Shown piece after piece: positions 1 through 7,813 of a stretch of 64,000 nucleotides of DNA. Position numbers and translations under genes: made by a program. Each line of letters begins with the position of its first letter. Positions within the stretch are counted from its first letter, which is position 1. The notes under the pieces are model-generated. The model was not told where the DNA came from, made no database searches, and was given only the letters and a program-made list of their open reading frames with translations. This stretch comes from a virus: the IMG/VR virus record IMGVR_UViG_3300028920_000050, positions 1-64,000 of that record. The stretch is one strand, 5' to 3'.

Positions 1-72
1 TCATCCGCTAAACAGTAACACTAAAATCATATCAATATAATCACGAATAAATAGTCTTAATTCTAATGACAT
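1..72 (-). CDS. 23-aa hydrophobic small ORF
   Basis: A complete ATG-to-TGA frame of 23 codons. Its start overlaps the stop of the gene above by 10 bases, and GAGGA lies about 5 bases before the ATG. The peptide starts MSLELRLFIRDYID and ends in a hydrophobic run, so it could be a short membrane peptide. The overlap and good ribosome binding site argue for translation; the tiny size argues for caution. Confidence 0.4.
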   Translation of the reverse strand: MSLELRLFIRDYIDMILVLLFSG

Positions 73-1445
73 TTCTTCCTCTTTATTTTATACTTTTTAA
101 TAAAATAAACTATAATAACAACCACCATCCCTGTAGCAAGTATAATAATAATACACAGTACAAAAATTAATGATATAAGTGCCGCCTTCTTACGTTTTGT
201 AACCTCTTCATTCCTTAGTTCAGCAGCTATGCCTTTGAATATACTGAAGCCCTCTTTGAAAACAAGCTTCCATAATTTTTCTCCGCTTTTACCAAGACCA
301 ATAAGCTTACGATACTCATCATCAACCATTCTATGTTTTTCTCGTAACAATTTATAGTCAGCTGTCTGTTCTATATAATACTCATTAGTCATAGCAATAT
401 AGGCTGTCTCCCGCTTTTCCATACGGTCAGCTATGAAGATCATTTTCTTTACATACTTATGTGTATAAATAAAGTTCCACTCCATACGGGAACACTCCGC
501 CTCATACCGAACAAGCCAGGACTTGTCTATGTAAACTTTCGTGGTAAACTTCTCAAACTGACTGTTGTATGCGTTCCACACTCCATAATAGTTAAGGGGA
601 TCACGTGCAAACTCTTCCGGTGTACCTTTGTTAAATCTGAACTCTTCTGGCAGAGGAACTCCTGCCAAGTAGTAATCATAGATCCTACCTATACCCCAAT
701 GAATTGCGGGGATATACCATGATGGATCATTATTAAACTTAATACGAGCATCCCATAGAAGGATATACATTACCTTTAGTGCATTTAAGGGATCAAACAT
801 ATCCTCGATACTACTATATTTAAAACCAAATACTTGTGCAAGATGTGGAGGCATGTCTTTAGTAACTACCAACCAAGCATGGTCGATAGCCTCTCTTCTA
901 AACTGAAATACTCCTGCTTCAAGTATCATGTAATACTCATACTTAGTTATGGGTCCAACCTTCACCTTAACAGTCTTTGCAAGATAAGGAGTATCCGCAT
1001 TTTCCAGTTTTTTATAAGTACGAGCATTTGGCGCTCCACCTGTCTCTTTTACAGCAAAAGTTATTGCTTGAAAAGGCGGACATGAAATAAGACGAGAATA
1101 CCTTATGTTTAATCTCCAGAACTCAGTCTGTACAGTATGGTGCATACCCTGCTCGTTATAAAACTTTGGCTTACCTACAAAACTCTTAGTATATTTTTTA
1201 CAATGATCAGCAAAGATCTCACTGCTCATTTTATATACCCTATTATAACGGTCAGCTGAGCTTAGTATCTGTGCCAGTGTTCTTTGGTCATCTACATAGT
1301 GATATTTATCAACTACCATCTTCACTCTATCCCCACCATCCTTATGAAAATATACTGCAAGGAAAGTAGAGAACAAGAACATAAAAAAGAAACATACTGC
1401 ACAAACAAATGTTATTGTCAGTAATCTACGGAAGTTTAACTGCAT
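63..1445 (-). CDS. Membrane-anchored lytic-transglycosylase-like protein
   Basis: 460 aa with a strong transmembrane segment at about residues 10-33 and another at about 422-450, so the middle domain is probably outside the cytoplasm. Residues 120-260 carry what look like degenerate SLT lysozyme-fold motifs: a catalytic-type Glu at 134 in A-V-K-E-T-G-G, an F-D-P-L-N-A motif near 218, and P-A-I-H-W-G-I-G-R near 246, like the family's A-A-Y-N-A-G-x-G-R. Peptidoglycan cleavage is inferred from these motifs only. Enzymes of this type serve in lysis or DNA entry, but this one sits at the end of the replication block, far from the endolysin. A membrane protein of unknown function is the alternative. 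Confidence 0.5.
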   Translation of the reverse strand: MQLNFRRLLTITFVCAVCFFFMFLFSTFLAVYFHKDGGDRVKMVVDKYHYVDDQRTLAQILSSADRYNRVYKMSSEIFADHCKKYTKSFVGKPKFYNEQGMHHTVQTEFWRLNIRYSRLISCPPFQAITFAVKETGGAPNARTYKKLENADTPYLAKTVKVKVGPITKYEYYMILEAGVFQFRREAIDHAWLVVTKDMPPHLAQVFGFKYSSIEDMFDPLNALKVMYILLWDARIKFNNDPSWYIPAIHWGIGRIYDYYLAGVPLPEEFRFNKGTPEEFARDPLNYYGVWNAYNSQFEKFTTKVYIDKSWLVRYEAECSRMEWNFIYTHKYVKKMIFIADRMEKRETAYIAMTNEYYIEQTADYKLLREKHRMVDDEYRKLIGLGKSGEKLWKLVFKEGFSIFKGIAAELRNEEVTKRKKAALISLIFVLCIIIILATGMVVVIIVYFIKKYKIKRKKCH

Positions 1446-1474
1446 ACCTACTACCTATTATAATGGAAAACTTA

Positions 1475-2830
1475 TCAAAAGTCCACTTCATCATCTGACT
1501 TATTAGCCTGCTCTATGGCCTGAAGTGTTTCTTCACCTTCTATCTCACCAATAGTCTGATCGAAGTTCATCTCATTAAGATGCCAATTAAAGGTAACTGA
1601 AACAATAGGACACTCCCTAGCTACAATACTTATAAGTTGGTTCTGCCCTCCAAGTCTTAGTTCCTCAGACCTATTAAGTGCAAACACTATATCGGGATCT
1701 TGCAGATAGGATACTGTACCGCCTATGTCCTTGTCCTGCGGTTTATATCCCTTCTTCTTTTTACCCATACTGCCCCGGCCCATCTGAACAGTTGCTACTC
1801 CAATCTTATTTGTTTCAAGCATAAAGTTCTTCATGGCTCGTGAGTTCTGTTGCAGATCCCTCCACCCGCCATGATCTATAGGTGTATTGGCTTCCAGTAA
1901 ATAAAGACCATCGATCCATAGCAGATCCGGGTCGTGCTTCTTGACCAGATACTTTATCCAGTTCATATTGTAGCTTCCGGTAAACTCAGAAGAAGCAGCT
2001 GGTGACTCAAACCGAAACCAGTTCTTCTTCTTCTTCAGTTTATTTTCAAGTGCTCTGAAGATGGCTTTCAGCTCTCTCGGTGTATACTCCTTACGGGTCC
2101 ACTTTGTATAATGAGCATCCACCAAGCACGCATAGTGTCTGGTCTGCATTTCATACTCACTCATCTCAAGTGGTACGCATAGTACATTCTGTCCATGAAG
2201 ATCGTATGCCTGTGTGCAGTCCTCCATAGCAGTAAAGGTCTTACCTGCTTTAGATATACCTGTGTACATAATAAAGTTACCAGGATGCTTCCCTCTCGTT
2301 GCCTTTGTAATAGTTGGCCAGGGGTAAGGAACCCCCATAGTAGTATCACGATACTTACTCTCATAGTCAGGCAGACTCTCCGCAGTAGTCTTACCCGTAG
2401 TCGGACTGTATACCGTATTAAACCTGTCTATAAAAGATACAGCCTGCCTTCGTATCTCCACAAAATGATCATTCTGCAAAGACATCTCTGCTTTCTCAAT
2501 AAAAGAAACAGTCTCCCGTTCCTCATACATTCTACGGAAAGCATCATAGTAATACTGTACTGTTTCACCTGACTTTCTTAATTCTATATTCGGGAACTCA
2601 AGTGTAAATGTTTTTATACTTGGCAGCTTATTATACTTAAGTCTGTGATCTATTATAAACTGCATCTCCCTGTGATACTCCCCCAACAACTTCGTGTTGA
2701 AATTTCTCTCAAGCAGGTAGTCTACTGCCTTTTTATCTTTTAAGCATAACGATACAGCTTCTAGTTCTACGTCACCGCCTCTGTGGATCAGTGCTTCTTC
2801 TTCTGGTTTCTTCCTTTTTCGTTTAGCCAT
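1475..2830 (-). CDS. DnaB-like replicative helicase (SF4)
   Basis: 451 aa. Residues 15-130 form an N-terminal helical region like the DnaB primase-interaction domain. The RecA-like ATPase core follows, with Walker A G-I-S-K-A-G-K-T at 191-198 and a Walker B strand L-L-W-I-D-G near 305. The length matches DnaB and phage gp41-type helicases (about 450 aa). It would unwind DNA at the fork as a hexamer on the lagging strand. Start chosen at an ATG preceded by AGGAGAT. It is followed by the small gene 2839..3228 and a possible loader, and belongs with the primase at 16430 and polymerase at 10186. Confidence 0.88.
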   Translation of the reverse strand: MAKRKRKKPEEEALIHRGGDVELEAVSLCLKDKKAVDYLLERNFNTKLLGEYHREMQFIIDHRLKYNKLPSIKTFTLEFPNIELRKSGETVQYYYDAFRRMYEERETVSFIEKAEMSLQNDHFVEIRRQAVSFIDRFNTVYSPTTGKTTAESLPDYESKYRDTTMGVPYPWPTITKATRGKHPGNFIMYTGISKAGKTFTAMEDCTQAYDLHGQNVLCVPLEMSEYEMQTRHYACLVDAHYTKWTRKEYTPRELKAIFRALENKLKKKKNWFRFESPAASSEFTGSYNMNWIKYLVKKHDPDLLWIDGLYLLEANTPIDHGGWRDLQQNSRAMKNFMLETNKIGVATVQMGRGSMGKKKKGYKPQDKDIGGTVSYLQDPDIVFALNRSEELRLGGQNQLISIVARECPIVSVTFNWHLNEMNFDQTIGEIEGEETLQAIEQANKSDDEVDF

Positions 2831-2838
2831 TATATCTC

Positions 2839-3228
2839 CTAAAATAATTCGTCAAGAAGATTATACCACCCTTTAAACTTAATACCTGTACTTAACTGGA
2901 GATCAGTCTGGTGGACAATATAATCTATATCATACATCTTACTAAAAAAATCAGCACGCATACCTTTCTCATAAGTTAAATAATTAAAGATAGGATAATC
3001 AACTGCTTTAAAAAAATCCTGCTCTCTATCATTCAACTTACGATTAAAAGTTATAACAAAAATAGTATACAAATAGTTCCAAGATATTGTATATAAAACC
3101 TTCCTGGCGCCAAGCACCGGACGGTACTTTGAAAACTTCCATATACCTTTTTTGTCATAAAAGCACTCAGCCTGTATAGCTATAGAGTGCTGCGCTGTAT
3201 TTAAACCTTTTATTTCACCACGTATCAT
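2839..3228 (-). CDS. Hypothetical protein between helicase and loader-like gene
   Basis: 129 aa, no family recognised. Mixed alpha/beta composition with many aromatic residues in the middle (Y-L-Y-T-I-F-V-I-T-F). The start overlaps the stop of 3225..3773 by 4 bases, an ATGA-type junction pointing to translational coupling. Sitting between a loader-like gene and the DnaB-like helicase suggests a replication role, by context only. Confidence 0.7.
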   Translation of the reverse strand: MIRGEIKGLNTAQHSIAIQAECFYDKKGIWKFSKYRPVLGARKVLYTISWNYLYTIFVITFNRKLNDREQDFFKAVDYPIFNYLTYEKGMRADFFSKMYDIDYIVHQTDLQLSTGIKFKGWYNLLDELF

Positions 3229-3773
3229 AGTGGGACTTTAGTAGTTATGTCCAAGCACCCTAATATAAACTTTGCAAAAGGATTATCTTCATCAGCTTCA
3301 AGAGCTTCTGTAAAATCACTACTATGAAACTCTACAAGTGTGATCTTTTTAGAACCTATTCGCTCAAGAAGTATAGAAGCTATAGTTGTTAGAACTTGCT
3401 TAGGTACAAGGTGATTTACAACCAGAAGATCCGCAAACTCCATAATGAGAAAGTCTGCCCCCTGTAATCTTTCCAAACCATCGTTTTCAAACTTAACAAA
3501 CATATTCATATTTGATATTTGAATGGTTTTGTGACCTTCGTACTTCACAAGGAAGTATTTGACTACGTATGCATTTAACATACATATTGATTTGATAATA
3601 TCTTCTGTCTGAGAGGTAGGCTTAAGCACACAAAGGCCCTCCGCAGCCTTAATGCGGTCCAGTGCCCTTGCTATATGTTTTGGAATATCCTTCATGTGCA
3701 CATCAAGGTATTCCTCACGCACCCCCCGATAAAGAAGTGACTCGTGTGATAATATTAAATCAGTACTCGGCAT
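3225..3773 (-). CDS. Possible helicase-loader-like protein lacking a Walker A motif
   Basis: 182 aa. The segment A-D-F-L-I-M-E-F-A-D-L-L followed by a helix and L-L-E-R-I-G-S-K-K-I-T-L-V-E-F resembles the Walker B/sensor layout of DnaC/IstB ATPases, but no P-loop is present. It lies two genes upstream of the DnaB-like helicase, where a loader would be expected. Loader-like function is inference; hypothetical protein is the safe label. A palindromic operator at 3801-3812 lies just before it. Confidence 0.6.
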   Translation of the reverse strand: MPSTDLILSHESLLYRGVREEYLDVHMKDIPKHIARALDRIKAAEGLCVLKPTSQTEDIIKSICMLNAYVVKYFLVKYEGHKTIQISNMNMFVKFENDGLERLQGADFLIMEFADLLVVNHLVPKQVLTTIASILLERIGSKKITLVEFHSSDFTEALEADEDNPFAKFILGCLDITTKVPL

Positions 3774-3800
3774 AATTACTCTCCGTTGCTTGCTTCAAAT

Positions 3801-3812
3801 GTAAGATCTTAC
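3801..3812. promoter_or_regulatory. Operator-like palindrome, perfect copy
   Basis: GTAAGATCTTAC. It overlaps the TAA stop of 3809..4807 and lies 28 bases upstream of the start of 3225..3773. Confidence 0.75.
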
Positions 3813-4807
3813 TTTACTACAGAATATTTAATGTTAACATGAAAAAGCCTTTTCTCGTTAATCATGTTCTGTATAATTTTCTTCATATCTGCCTGTTTGT
3901 ACCCTTTTATGGGCAATATGCAGATATTCAACTCCTCGTCCCGCAAAAAAGACTCAATCAGTTTACGGTAAACCACTTCCCGGATCTTATCGTTAAGTGT
4001 TATTTTAAAGAGAGGTTGCTTAACATCAAACTTAATTGTCTTTGTCGGAGTTTTTTCAGTTATTAACTGATAGTCCCCCCACACATTAAGCATATTGAAA
4101 CAAGCAGTACATGCATTACACCACTTGGCCTTACGGTCTGACTTTGAACTGCACACTTTACGTGGTAGGGTCTTGGCACCAAGATGTTTATTAATAATAG
4201 ACATCTTATTAAGAGCATCCTTCTGCATATCAGGATCTGCTTTTATCAACTGTTCCTTCCATGTATTATCATTCTTGTTTTCTTTTATCAGAATGATCTC
4301 CTTTTTACCCTTCATCATCATATACACCTGTGCCTGATAAGCATACTCAGGCCATAGATTAGGATTATCGTAAGACCGCCAGTTCATACTCTTTATTTCA
4401 ATAAGGTAGACCTTCCCGTCATTAAGTGTAATACTGCCGTCAAGTTGTGCTACAATATTCTTGAACTTGTGAAGCCTTTTATCCGCAGCGTCCACCGCCT
4501 TCACCTGTTCCTCAAAAACACAGCTCTTAATCTTACCCTCTTCCTTGGCAAGCTGAATGTAGCCCTGTATCCTGTCATGAGTATCATCCCCGTTATGAAA
4601 TTTGCGGAAGGTGTCAGCAGAAAAAGGATCTAACTCTACATTTAACATCATAAGCACCTGCTTACGCAGACACCCGCCAAGCTGTGACGGATAGATCCCC
4701 ACATGCCTCATACGGTTATGCGTAAAGAAATCTACTATAACCCTGTCAAGTATAGGCAATAACTTCTCATCCGCTTTTGCTTTCTTCATTATTGAATTGA
4801 TACTCAT
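3809..4807 (-). CDS. Cas4/RecB-like PD-(D/E)XK nuclease
   Basis: 332 aa. Asp123 (L-D-G-S-I) and E137-I-K139 form the PD-(D/E)XK active site, followed by the A-Y-Q-A-Q-V-Y helix typical of RecB-type nucleases. Cys46 plus a C-terminal cluster C219, C230, C233, C236 match the spacing of Cas4/AddB iron-sulphur nucleases. The likely role is exonuclease processing of DNA ends in recombination with the RecA-like protein at 8314. No CRISPR array or other cas gene is seen, so this is a phage recombination nuclease rather than an adaptation protein. The last 90 residues are an added, unrecognised domain. Confidence 0.8.
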   Translation of the reverse strand: MSINSIMKKAKADEKLLPILDRVIVDFFTHNRMRHVGIYPSQLGGCLRKQVLMMLNVELDPFSADTFRKFHNGDDTHDRIQGYIQLAKEEGKIKSCVFEEQVKAVDAADKRLHKFKNIVAQLDGSITLNDGKVYLIEIKSMNWRSYDNPNLWPEYAYQAQVYMMMKGKKEIILIKENKNDNTWKEQLIKADPDMQKDALNKMSIINKHLGAKTLPRKVCSSKSDRKAKWCNACTACFNMLNVWGDYQLITEKTPTKTIKFDVKQPLFKITLNDKIREVVYRKLIESFLRDEELNICILPIKGYKQADMKKIIQNMINEKRLFHVNIKYSVVK

Positions 4808-4817
4808 TACTTTCTCC

Positions 4818-5150
4818 TTATCTCTTTAAATTATTGACACGTTTAATTACATCATCAAGTTCACTGGCAGAAACTACATGACAATCCCACGCCATAGTGG
4901 TTATCTTAAGTCCCTCAATAGGCTTACAGTCTTTAGAGAACATCTGCTGCATAATCCACTCTGCCCCCTTGATATCCATAACCTCAACCGTGAGGATTAA
5001 TCTCTTCTTATCAAGTATGTCCTGTGTTGCTTTCTTGTGCATAGCTTCTATTTTCTTAATAGCATCCTCACCTGGATCTTTAGCCTTTTTTTTCATAGAA
5101 CCTGTCTTTTTACCTATACCTTTATCTTTACCTTTAATTTTTCCCGGCAT
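4818..5150 (-). CDS. Hypothetical Lys-rich protein
   Basis: 110 aa. The first 25 residues are very basic (repeated G-K-K, K-K-K-A-K); the rest is a small alpha/beta domain ending in a helix (E-L-D-D-V-I-K-R-V). No family recognised. A strong AGGAGG ribosome binding site precedes the ATG. The basic tail suggests nucleic-acid contact. Confidence 0.7.
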   Translation of the reverse strand: MPGKIKGKDKGIGKKTGSMKKKAKDPGEDAIKKIEAMHKKATQDILDKKRLILTVEVMDIKGAEWIMQQMFSKDCKPIEGLKITTMAWDCHVVSASELDDVIKRVNNLKR

Positions 5151-5406
5151 CTTTTTCCTCCTGTACCTTTTTAATAATTGAAAGTGACCTATTTATCTGT
5201 TCCTGCCACCTTCCACGATCATTTATACCGTGATCCTTATAGAAGTCTGTTATATAAACAATCTTCCCTTTGAGATTAAAAATCAAAACAGACGTATCAT
5301 CATCACTATCCATAAGTAGTTCTTCTTTTGCTTCTTTAAGTGTAGGATACCCCTGCACCTTGGGACACCCGAACCTGTAACATAGTGTAAAAAACTTACG
5401 TTTCAT
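5134..5406 (-). CDS. Hypothetical protein
   Basis: 90 aa, no family recognised. It begins M-K-R-K-F-F-T-L-C-Y and ends in a charged helix. The 3' end overlaps the next gene by 17 bases, and GGAGG precedes the start. Part of a tightly packed run of small genes between nuclease and methylase. Confidence 0.65.
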   Translation of the reverse strand: MKRKFFTLCYRFGCPKVQGYPTLKEAKEELLMDSDDDTSVLIFNLKGKIVYITDFYKDHGINDRGRWQEQINRSLSIIKKVQEEKDAGKN

Positions 5407-5730
5407 TTATTCCTCCACAAGTGTTACTTTAAGTTTTAAGTTATACTTTTTAAAATCAAGCAACAATACAGGGTTCACCCCTTGTGCGTATGCTTGGCCT
5501 TGGAGCTTGTTCCACATTTCGACAGTAACTGAGATACTTTTTTTATCTGTCGATTTAATGTCATACATATTCTGATCGTCCTTAAGATCACCTTTATCAA
5601 ATGGAGTCGCCCCGCTGTTCTTTGTCTGCTTCAGCCCTAATTTCTTCGACAACTCTTTCTCTCTTCGATTTGCAGTCCGCTTCACTGTATTTCTTTTTCT
5701 TCGTCCAGAAAAGCCCGTACTCTTTGTCAT
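5407..5730 (-). CDS. Putative PD-(D/E)XK-like Holliday junction resolvase/endonuclease
   Basis: 107 aa from the ATG at 5730; a longer frame upstream lacks a good start. A basic N-terminus is followed by R-R-E-K-E-L-S-K-K-L-G, then G-D-L-K and Y-D-I-K-S-T-D-K-K-S-I-S-V, as in small phage endonucleases whose core reads G-D-V...E-C-K-x-T...S-x-S-V. The usual Glu of the E-x-K pair appears as Asp (D-I-K). Its first 134 bases overlap 5597..5992 in another frame. DNA-branch cleavage is inferred. Confidence 0.6.
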   Translation of the reverse strand: MTKSTGFSGRRKRNTVKRTANRREKELSKKLGLKQTKNSGATPFDKGDLKDDQNMYDIKSTDKKSISVTVEMWNKLQGQAYAQGVNPVLLLDFKKYNLKLKVTLVEE

Positions 5731-5992
5731 AGAACCACTCCCACCATTTTTTCTTAAGAAACAGGAAGTCACATCCTGCTGCCACATAGCTTCTGAGTTC
5801 CTCTGCCATACTTGGAGTAAGCTTTCCCCAAAAGTAGACATCAATATAGATCTTTACACGCTGAAGTGCCTTGAACTTATACACCTTTATCTTGGCAGCC
5901 CGAAAATACTTCTTTACTATTTTGCGGAACTCCTTGGTAGTAACAGGTGTTGTGTTAAGACCTATCTCACCCTGATTTATTGATTGCTTCAT
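5597..5992 (-). CDS. Hypothetical protein overlapping the resolvase-like gene
   Basis: 131 aa, no family recognised. Rich in Lys and aromatic residues (K-K-K-W-W-E-W-F-Y-D). The start has an excellent GAGGAGG and overlaps the stop of the small membrane protein 5989..6135 (ATGA). Its last 45 codons share DNA with the start of 5407..5730 in a different frame; both products are very basic there. Confidence 0.65.
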   Translation of the reverse strand: MKQSINQGEIGLNTTPVTTKEFRKIVKKYFRAAKIKVYKFKALQRVKIYIDVYFWGKLTPSMAEELRSYVAAGCDFLFLKKKWWEWFYDKEYGLFWTKKKKYSEADCKSKRERVVEEIRAEADKEQRGDSI

Positions 5993-6135
5993 TCATCCTC
6001 CTCATCCTTCATTGTTTTAACAGTAATAAAAAATAAAATAAGGCCGGAAGCTGACCCAATGCCTAAGCCTATAATTATCCACTTTATTATTCTTATTAAC
6101 TCTTTAGGAACATAGTTAATTATGTTGTGTACCAT
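5989..6135 (-). CDS. 48-aa single-span membrane protein
   Basis: An intact frame from an ATG with GGAGG six bases upstream to a TGA that overlaps the next ATG. The protein begins M-V-H-N-I-I-N-Y-V-P, has a hydrophobic span W-I-I-I-G-L-G-I-G-S then G-L-I-L-F-F-I at about residues 19-37, and ends K-D-E-E-D-E. One transmembrane helix with an acidic tail; function unknown. Start overlaps the cupin gene by 20 bases. Confidence 0.65.
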   Translation of the reverse strand: MVHNIINYVPKELIRIIKWIIIGLGIGSASGLILFFITVKTMKDEEDE

Positions 6136-6475
6136 TAATGCCTCCGCAGTCTTTACGAATTATATCACTTGATATTGGCTCAGTGTAATAAATCTCAAGT
6201 GCATAAGTTTCTTCAAGTGCTTCAAACTTATGAAACTGTCCTGGCTTCACACTAGTTTTCTGCCCAGGCAATAGTATAGTAGTATCAGTAAGCTTGTAAT
6301 CTGTTTTCTCTACAGTTACTCTAAGATGACCGCTATCAACATAAAACAGATTGTGCTTATGCTCGTGCTTGTGCATAGAACAGAACCCACCTTTTCCTAT
6401 AAAGATCCTGTGTACCTCACAATTACTATTCTTGAATATCAGTTCTGTGGTTCCCCACACTTTCCCCTCTATCAT
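6116..6475 (-). CDS. Cupin-fold protein (sugar isomerase-like)
   Basis: 119 aa single-domain cupin. H-K-H-E-H-K-H in the first cupin motif and P-G-Q-F-H-K-F in the second give a plausible metal site. It resembles the cupin part of mannose-6-phosphate isomerase/mannose-1-phosphate guanylyltransferase-like proteins. Substrate unknown; sugar or small-molecule binding is inferred. A second cupin lies at 38326. Overlaps its neighbour by 4 bases (ATGA). Confidence 0.75.
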   Translation of the reverse strand: MIEGKVWGTTELIFKNSNCEVHRIFIGKGGFCSMHKHEHKHNLFYVDSGHLRVTVEKTDYKLTDTTILLPGQKTSVKPGQFHKFEALEETYALEIYYTEPISSDIIRKDCGGINGTQHN

Positions 6476-6810
6476 GCCTTATCTCCATTTACAGAAAAGA
6501 TCCGCCTTTCTTCTACAGGTAACCCAATACTCTCAGAATACTTTTTGGCAGCAAGCATACCTTCCGAGTACCCATAATCAATATAGAACACATGCTTGGT
6601 AGCTACAAGAAGCCAAGCAAGCCCTGCCCGTATTCCATGCTTTCTCTCTTCTGGTACATTGTCATCAAGTATACCTTCCTGTGTATAAAGAAGATGAGAA
6701 GCAATAGGTGCTTCCCCTCTCATCAGGCTGTTACGCACACACAGTCTTGCGTACTTTACATTTTTCTCCACAGCCCCCGCATAGGGACTCTCAAGAACCA
6801 CTAGTTCCAT
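6472..6810 (-). CDS. DUF7768/deoxyribosyltransferase-like protein
   Basis: 112 aa. Pattern L-E-S-P-Y-A-G, N-V-K-Y-A-R-L-C, R-G-E-A-P-I-A-S-H-L-L-Y-T-Q, then A-G-L-A-W and D-Y-G-Y-S-E-G-M. This is the small Rossmann-like phage family related to nucleoside 2-deoxyribosyltransferases (DUF7768). Nucleotide or nucleoside binding is likely; the reaction is not known. It fits a nucleotide-metabolism role beside the methylase. GGAGG precedes the ATG. Confidence 0.75.
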   Translation of the reverse strand: MELVVLESPYAGAVEKNVKYARLCVRNSLMRGEAPIASHLLYTQEGILDDNVPEERKHGIRAGLAWLLVATKHVFYIDYGYSEGMLAAKKYSESIGLPVEERRIFSVNGDKA

Positions 6811-7141
6811 TACTACCTCCAGTTTCCTTTAGTGCTTTACCTAAGTCATAAGTAAGACCTTCTATCCTTTGTACATGATCATGGTTGACAGTATCGTGCA
6901 TTATAGTCCTGTATTTACTAAGTGACTTTATTGCCTTCTTAATAATTGACTTTAGTATCTTCTTGTGAAGCCTAAGCTTTTCAATTATACCTCTTGCTTC
7001 ATCCCCGCCAACTGCATCATACTTGATTTGTAAGATCTTACATTTATTCTCAAGCTTTTTAATAAGGCAAGGTGCACAGAGACCTGCTCCATGCACTTCG
7101 CCTTTACAACCCGATGTACCACACTGATATCTAGCTACCAC
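6791..7141 (-). CDS. Zinc-finger hypothetical protein
   Basis: 116 aa starting at GTG with AAAGGAGT upstream. C-G-T-S-G-C then C-A-P-C in residues 7-25 form a small zinc finger; the rest is a basic coiled-coil-like helix. Family not recognised; nucleic-acid binding is inferred. An exact operator palindrome (7030-7041) lies inside the reading frame. Confidence 0.65.
   Translation of the reverse strand: MVARYQCGTSGCKGEVHGAGLCAPCLIKKLENKCKILQIKYDAVGGDEARGIIEKLRLHKKILKSIIKKAIKSLSKYRTIMHDTVNHDHVQRIEGLTYDLGKALKETGGSNGTSGS
7030..7041. promoter_or_regulatory. Operator-like palindrome, perfect copy inside a gene
   Basis: TGTAAGATCTTACA at 7029-7042 lies wholly within 6791..7141, so the copy is kept in coding DNA. 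Confidence 0.6.
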
Positions 7142-7283
7142 ATCTGTACTCCTTTCGATCTATTAAATCAAGTATCCTTTGAAGCCACTCTCGATACATT
7201 ATACCTAATTTAAAAGGTATGGCATACCGCTTGTGAACCTTTTTACATATAGGACACTCCCACCCTGTAAGTAAACTCTTCAT
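7131..7283 (-). CDS. 50-aa zinc-knuckle small protein
   Basis: ATG at 7283 overlaps the TGA of the methylase gene (ATGA), with AGGAAGGGAAG upstream. The product begins M-K-S-L-L-T-G-W-E-C-P-I-C-K-K-V-H-K-R, giving one C-x-x-C plus H, and a further Cys near the end. Its 3' end supplies the ribosome binding site for the next GTG start. Function unknown; possibly an RNA- or DNA-binding knuckle. Confidence 0.65.
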   Translation of the reverse strand: MKSLLTGWECPICKKVHKRYAIPFKLGIMYREWLQRILDLIDRKEYRCGS

Positions 7284-7810
7284 CTTCCCTTCCTGAACTC
7301 TACTATTAATGATGGAAATGTAGCAGGGTTTTTCTTCTTCGTGCCGTAAAGCTTATTAAACTTACCGTCAAGCTTCTTCTGCTTCCATACCCACCGCCAG
7401 TATTTATCCGTACCGAACACCAGCCGGCCAGGAACAAACTGAATGTACTTGACATGCGGACGGAACTTAAGCTTCTTTGCATCCCACACGTAATTATGAT
7501 ACCACTTGGTATCTGTGCGTGCAGCAATAAGGAGAACGGCCACTTTGCACCCGTTCTTCATCACTTCATCATAGGCTTTCTTAACCCACTTCCCCACATC
7601 TTTAAAAGGCGGGTTAATAAAAACCTTCTTACCTTTCCATGACTGCTTAAGACCGTCCTGTTTCTCATTGAAGTATGTTTTACATACTGCATTGTCTTTC
7701 TCAGCACAGGGATCTAAAGTAAACTTGTACTTCTTATTGAGTTCCCGAAACAGATCTCTTGGTGTAGCCCACGCTTGATTTTTACTACTGAACATTAACT
7801 CTTTATTCAT
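7280..7810 (-). CDS. dam: Phage Dam-family DNA N6-adenine methyltransferase
   Basis: 176 aa, the usual length for the phage Dam family (phage_N6A_met). W-A-T-P-R-D-L-F at 14-21, L-D-P-C-A at 32-36 and the catalytic N-P-P-F at 66-69 are all present. It transfers a methyl group from S-adenosylmethionine to adenine N6. Many members recognise GATC, but specificity cannot be read from this sequence. If it is GATC, it would modify the centre of the exact operator copies in this window. A strong AAGGAG precedes the ATG. Confidence 0.88.
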   Translation of the reverse strand: MNKELMFSSKNQAWATPRDLFRELNKKYKFTLDPCAEKDNAVCKTYFNEKQDGLKQSWKGKKVFINPPFKDVGKWVKKAYDEVMKNGCKVAVLLIAARTDTKWYHNYVWDAKKLKFRPHVKYIQFVPGRLVFGTDKYWRWVWKQKKLDGKFNKLYGTKKKNPATFPSLIVEFRKGR

Positions 7811-7813
7811 TAC

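Noticed and set aside
3809-4807. CRISPR-Cas system suggested by the Cas4-like nuclease
   Set aside because: No repeat-spacer array and no other cas gene in the window; Cas4-like nucleases are common phage recombination proteins.
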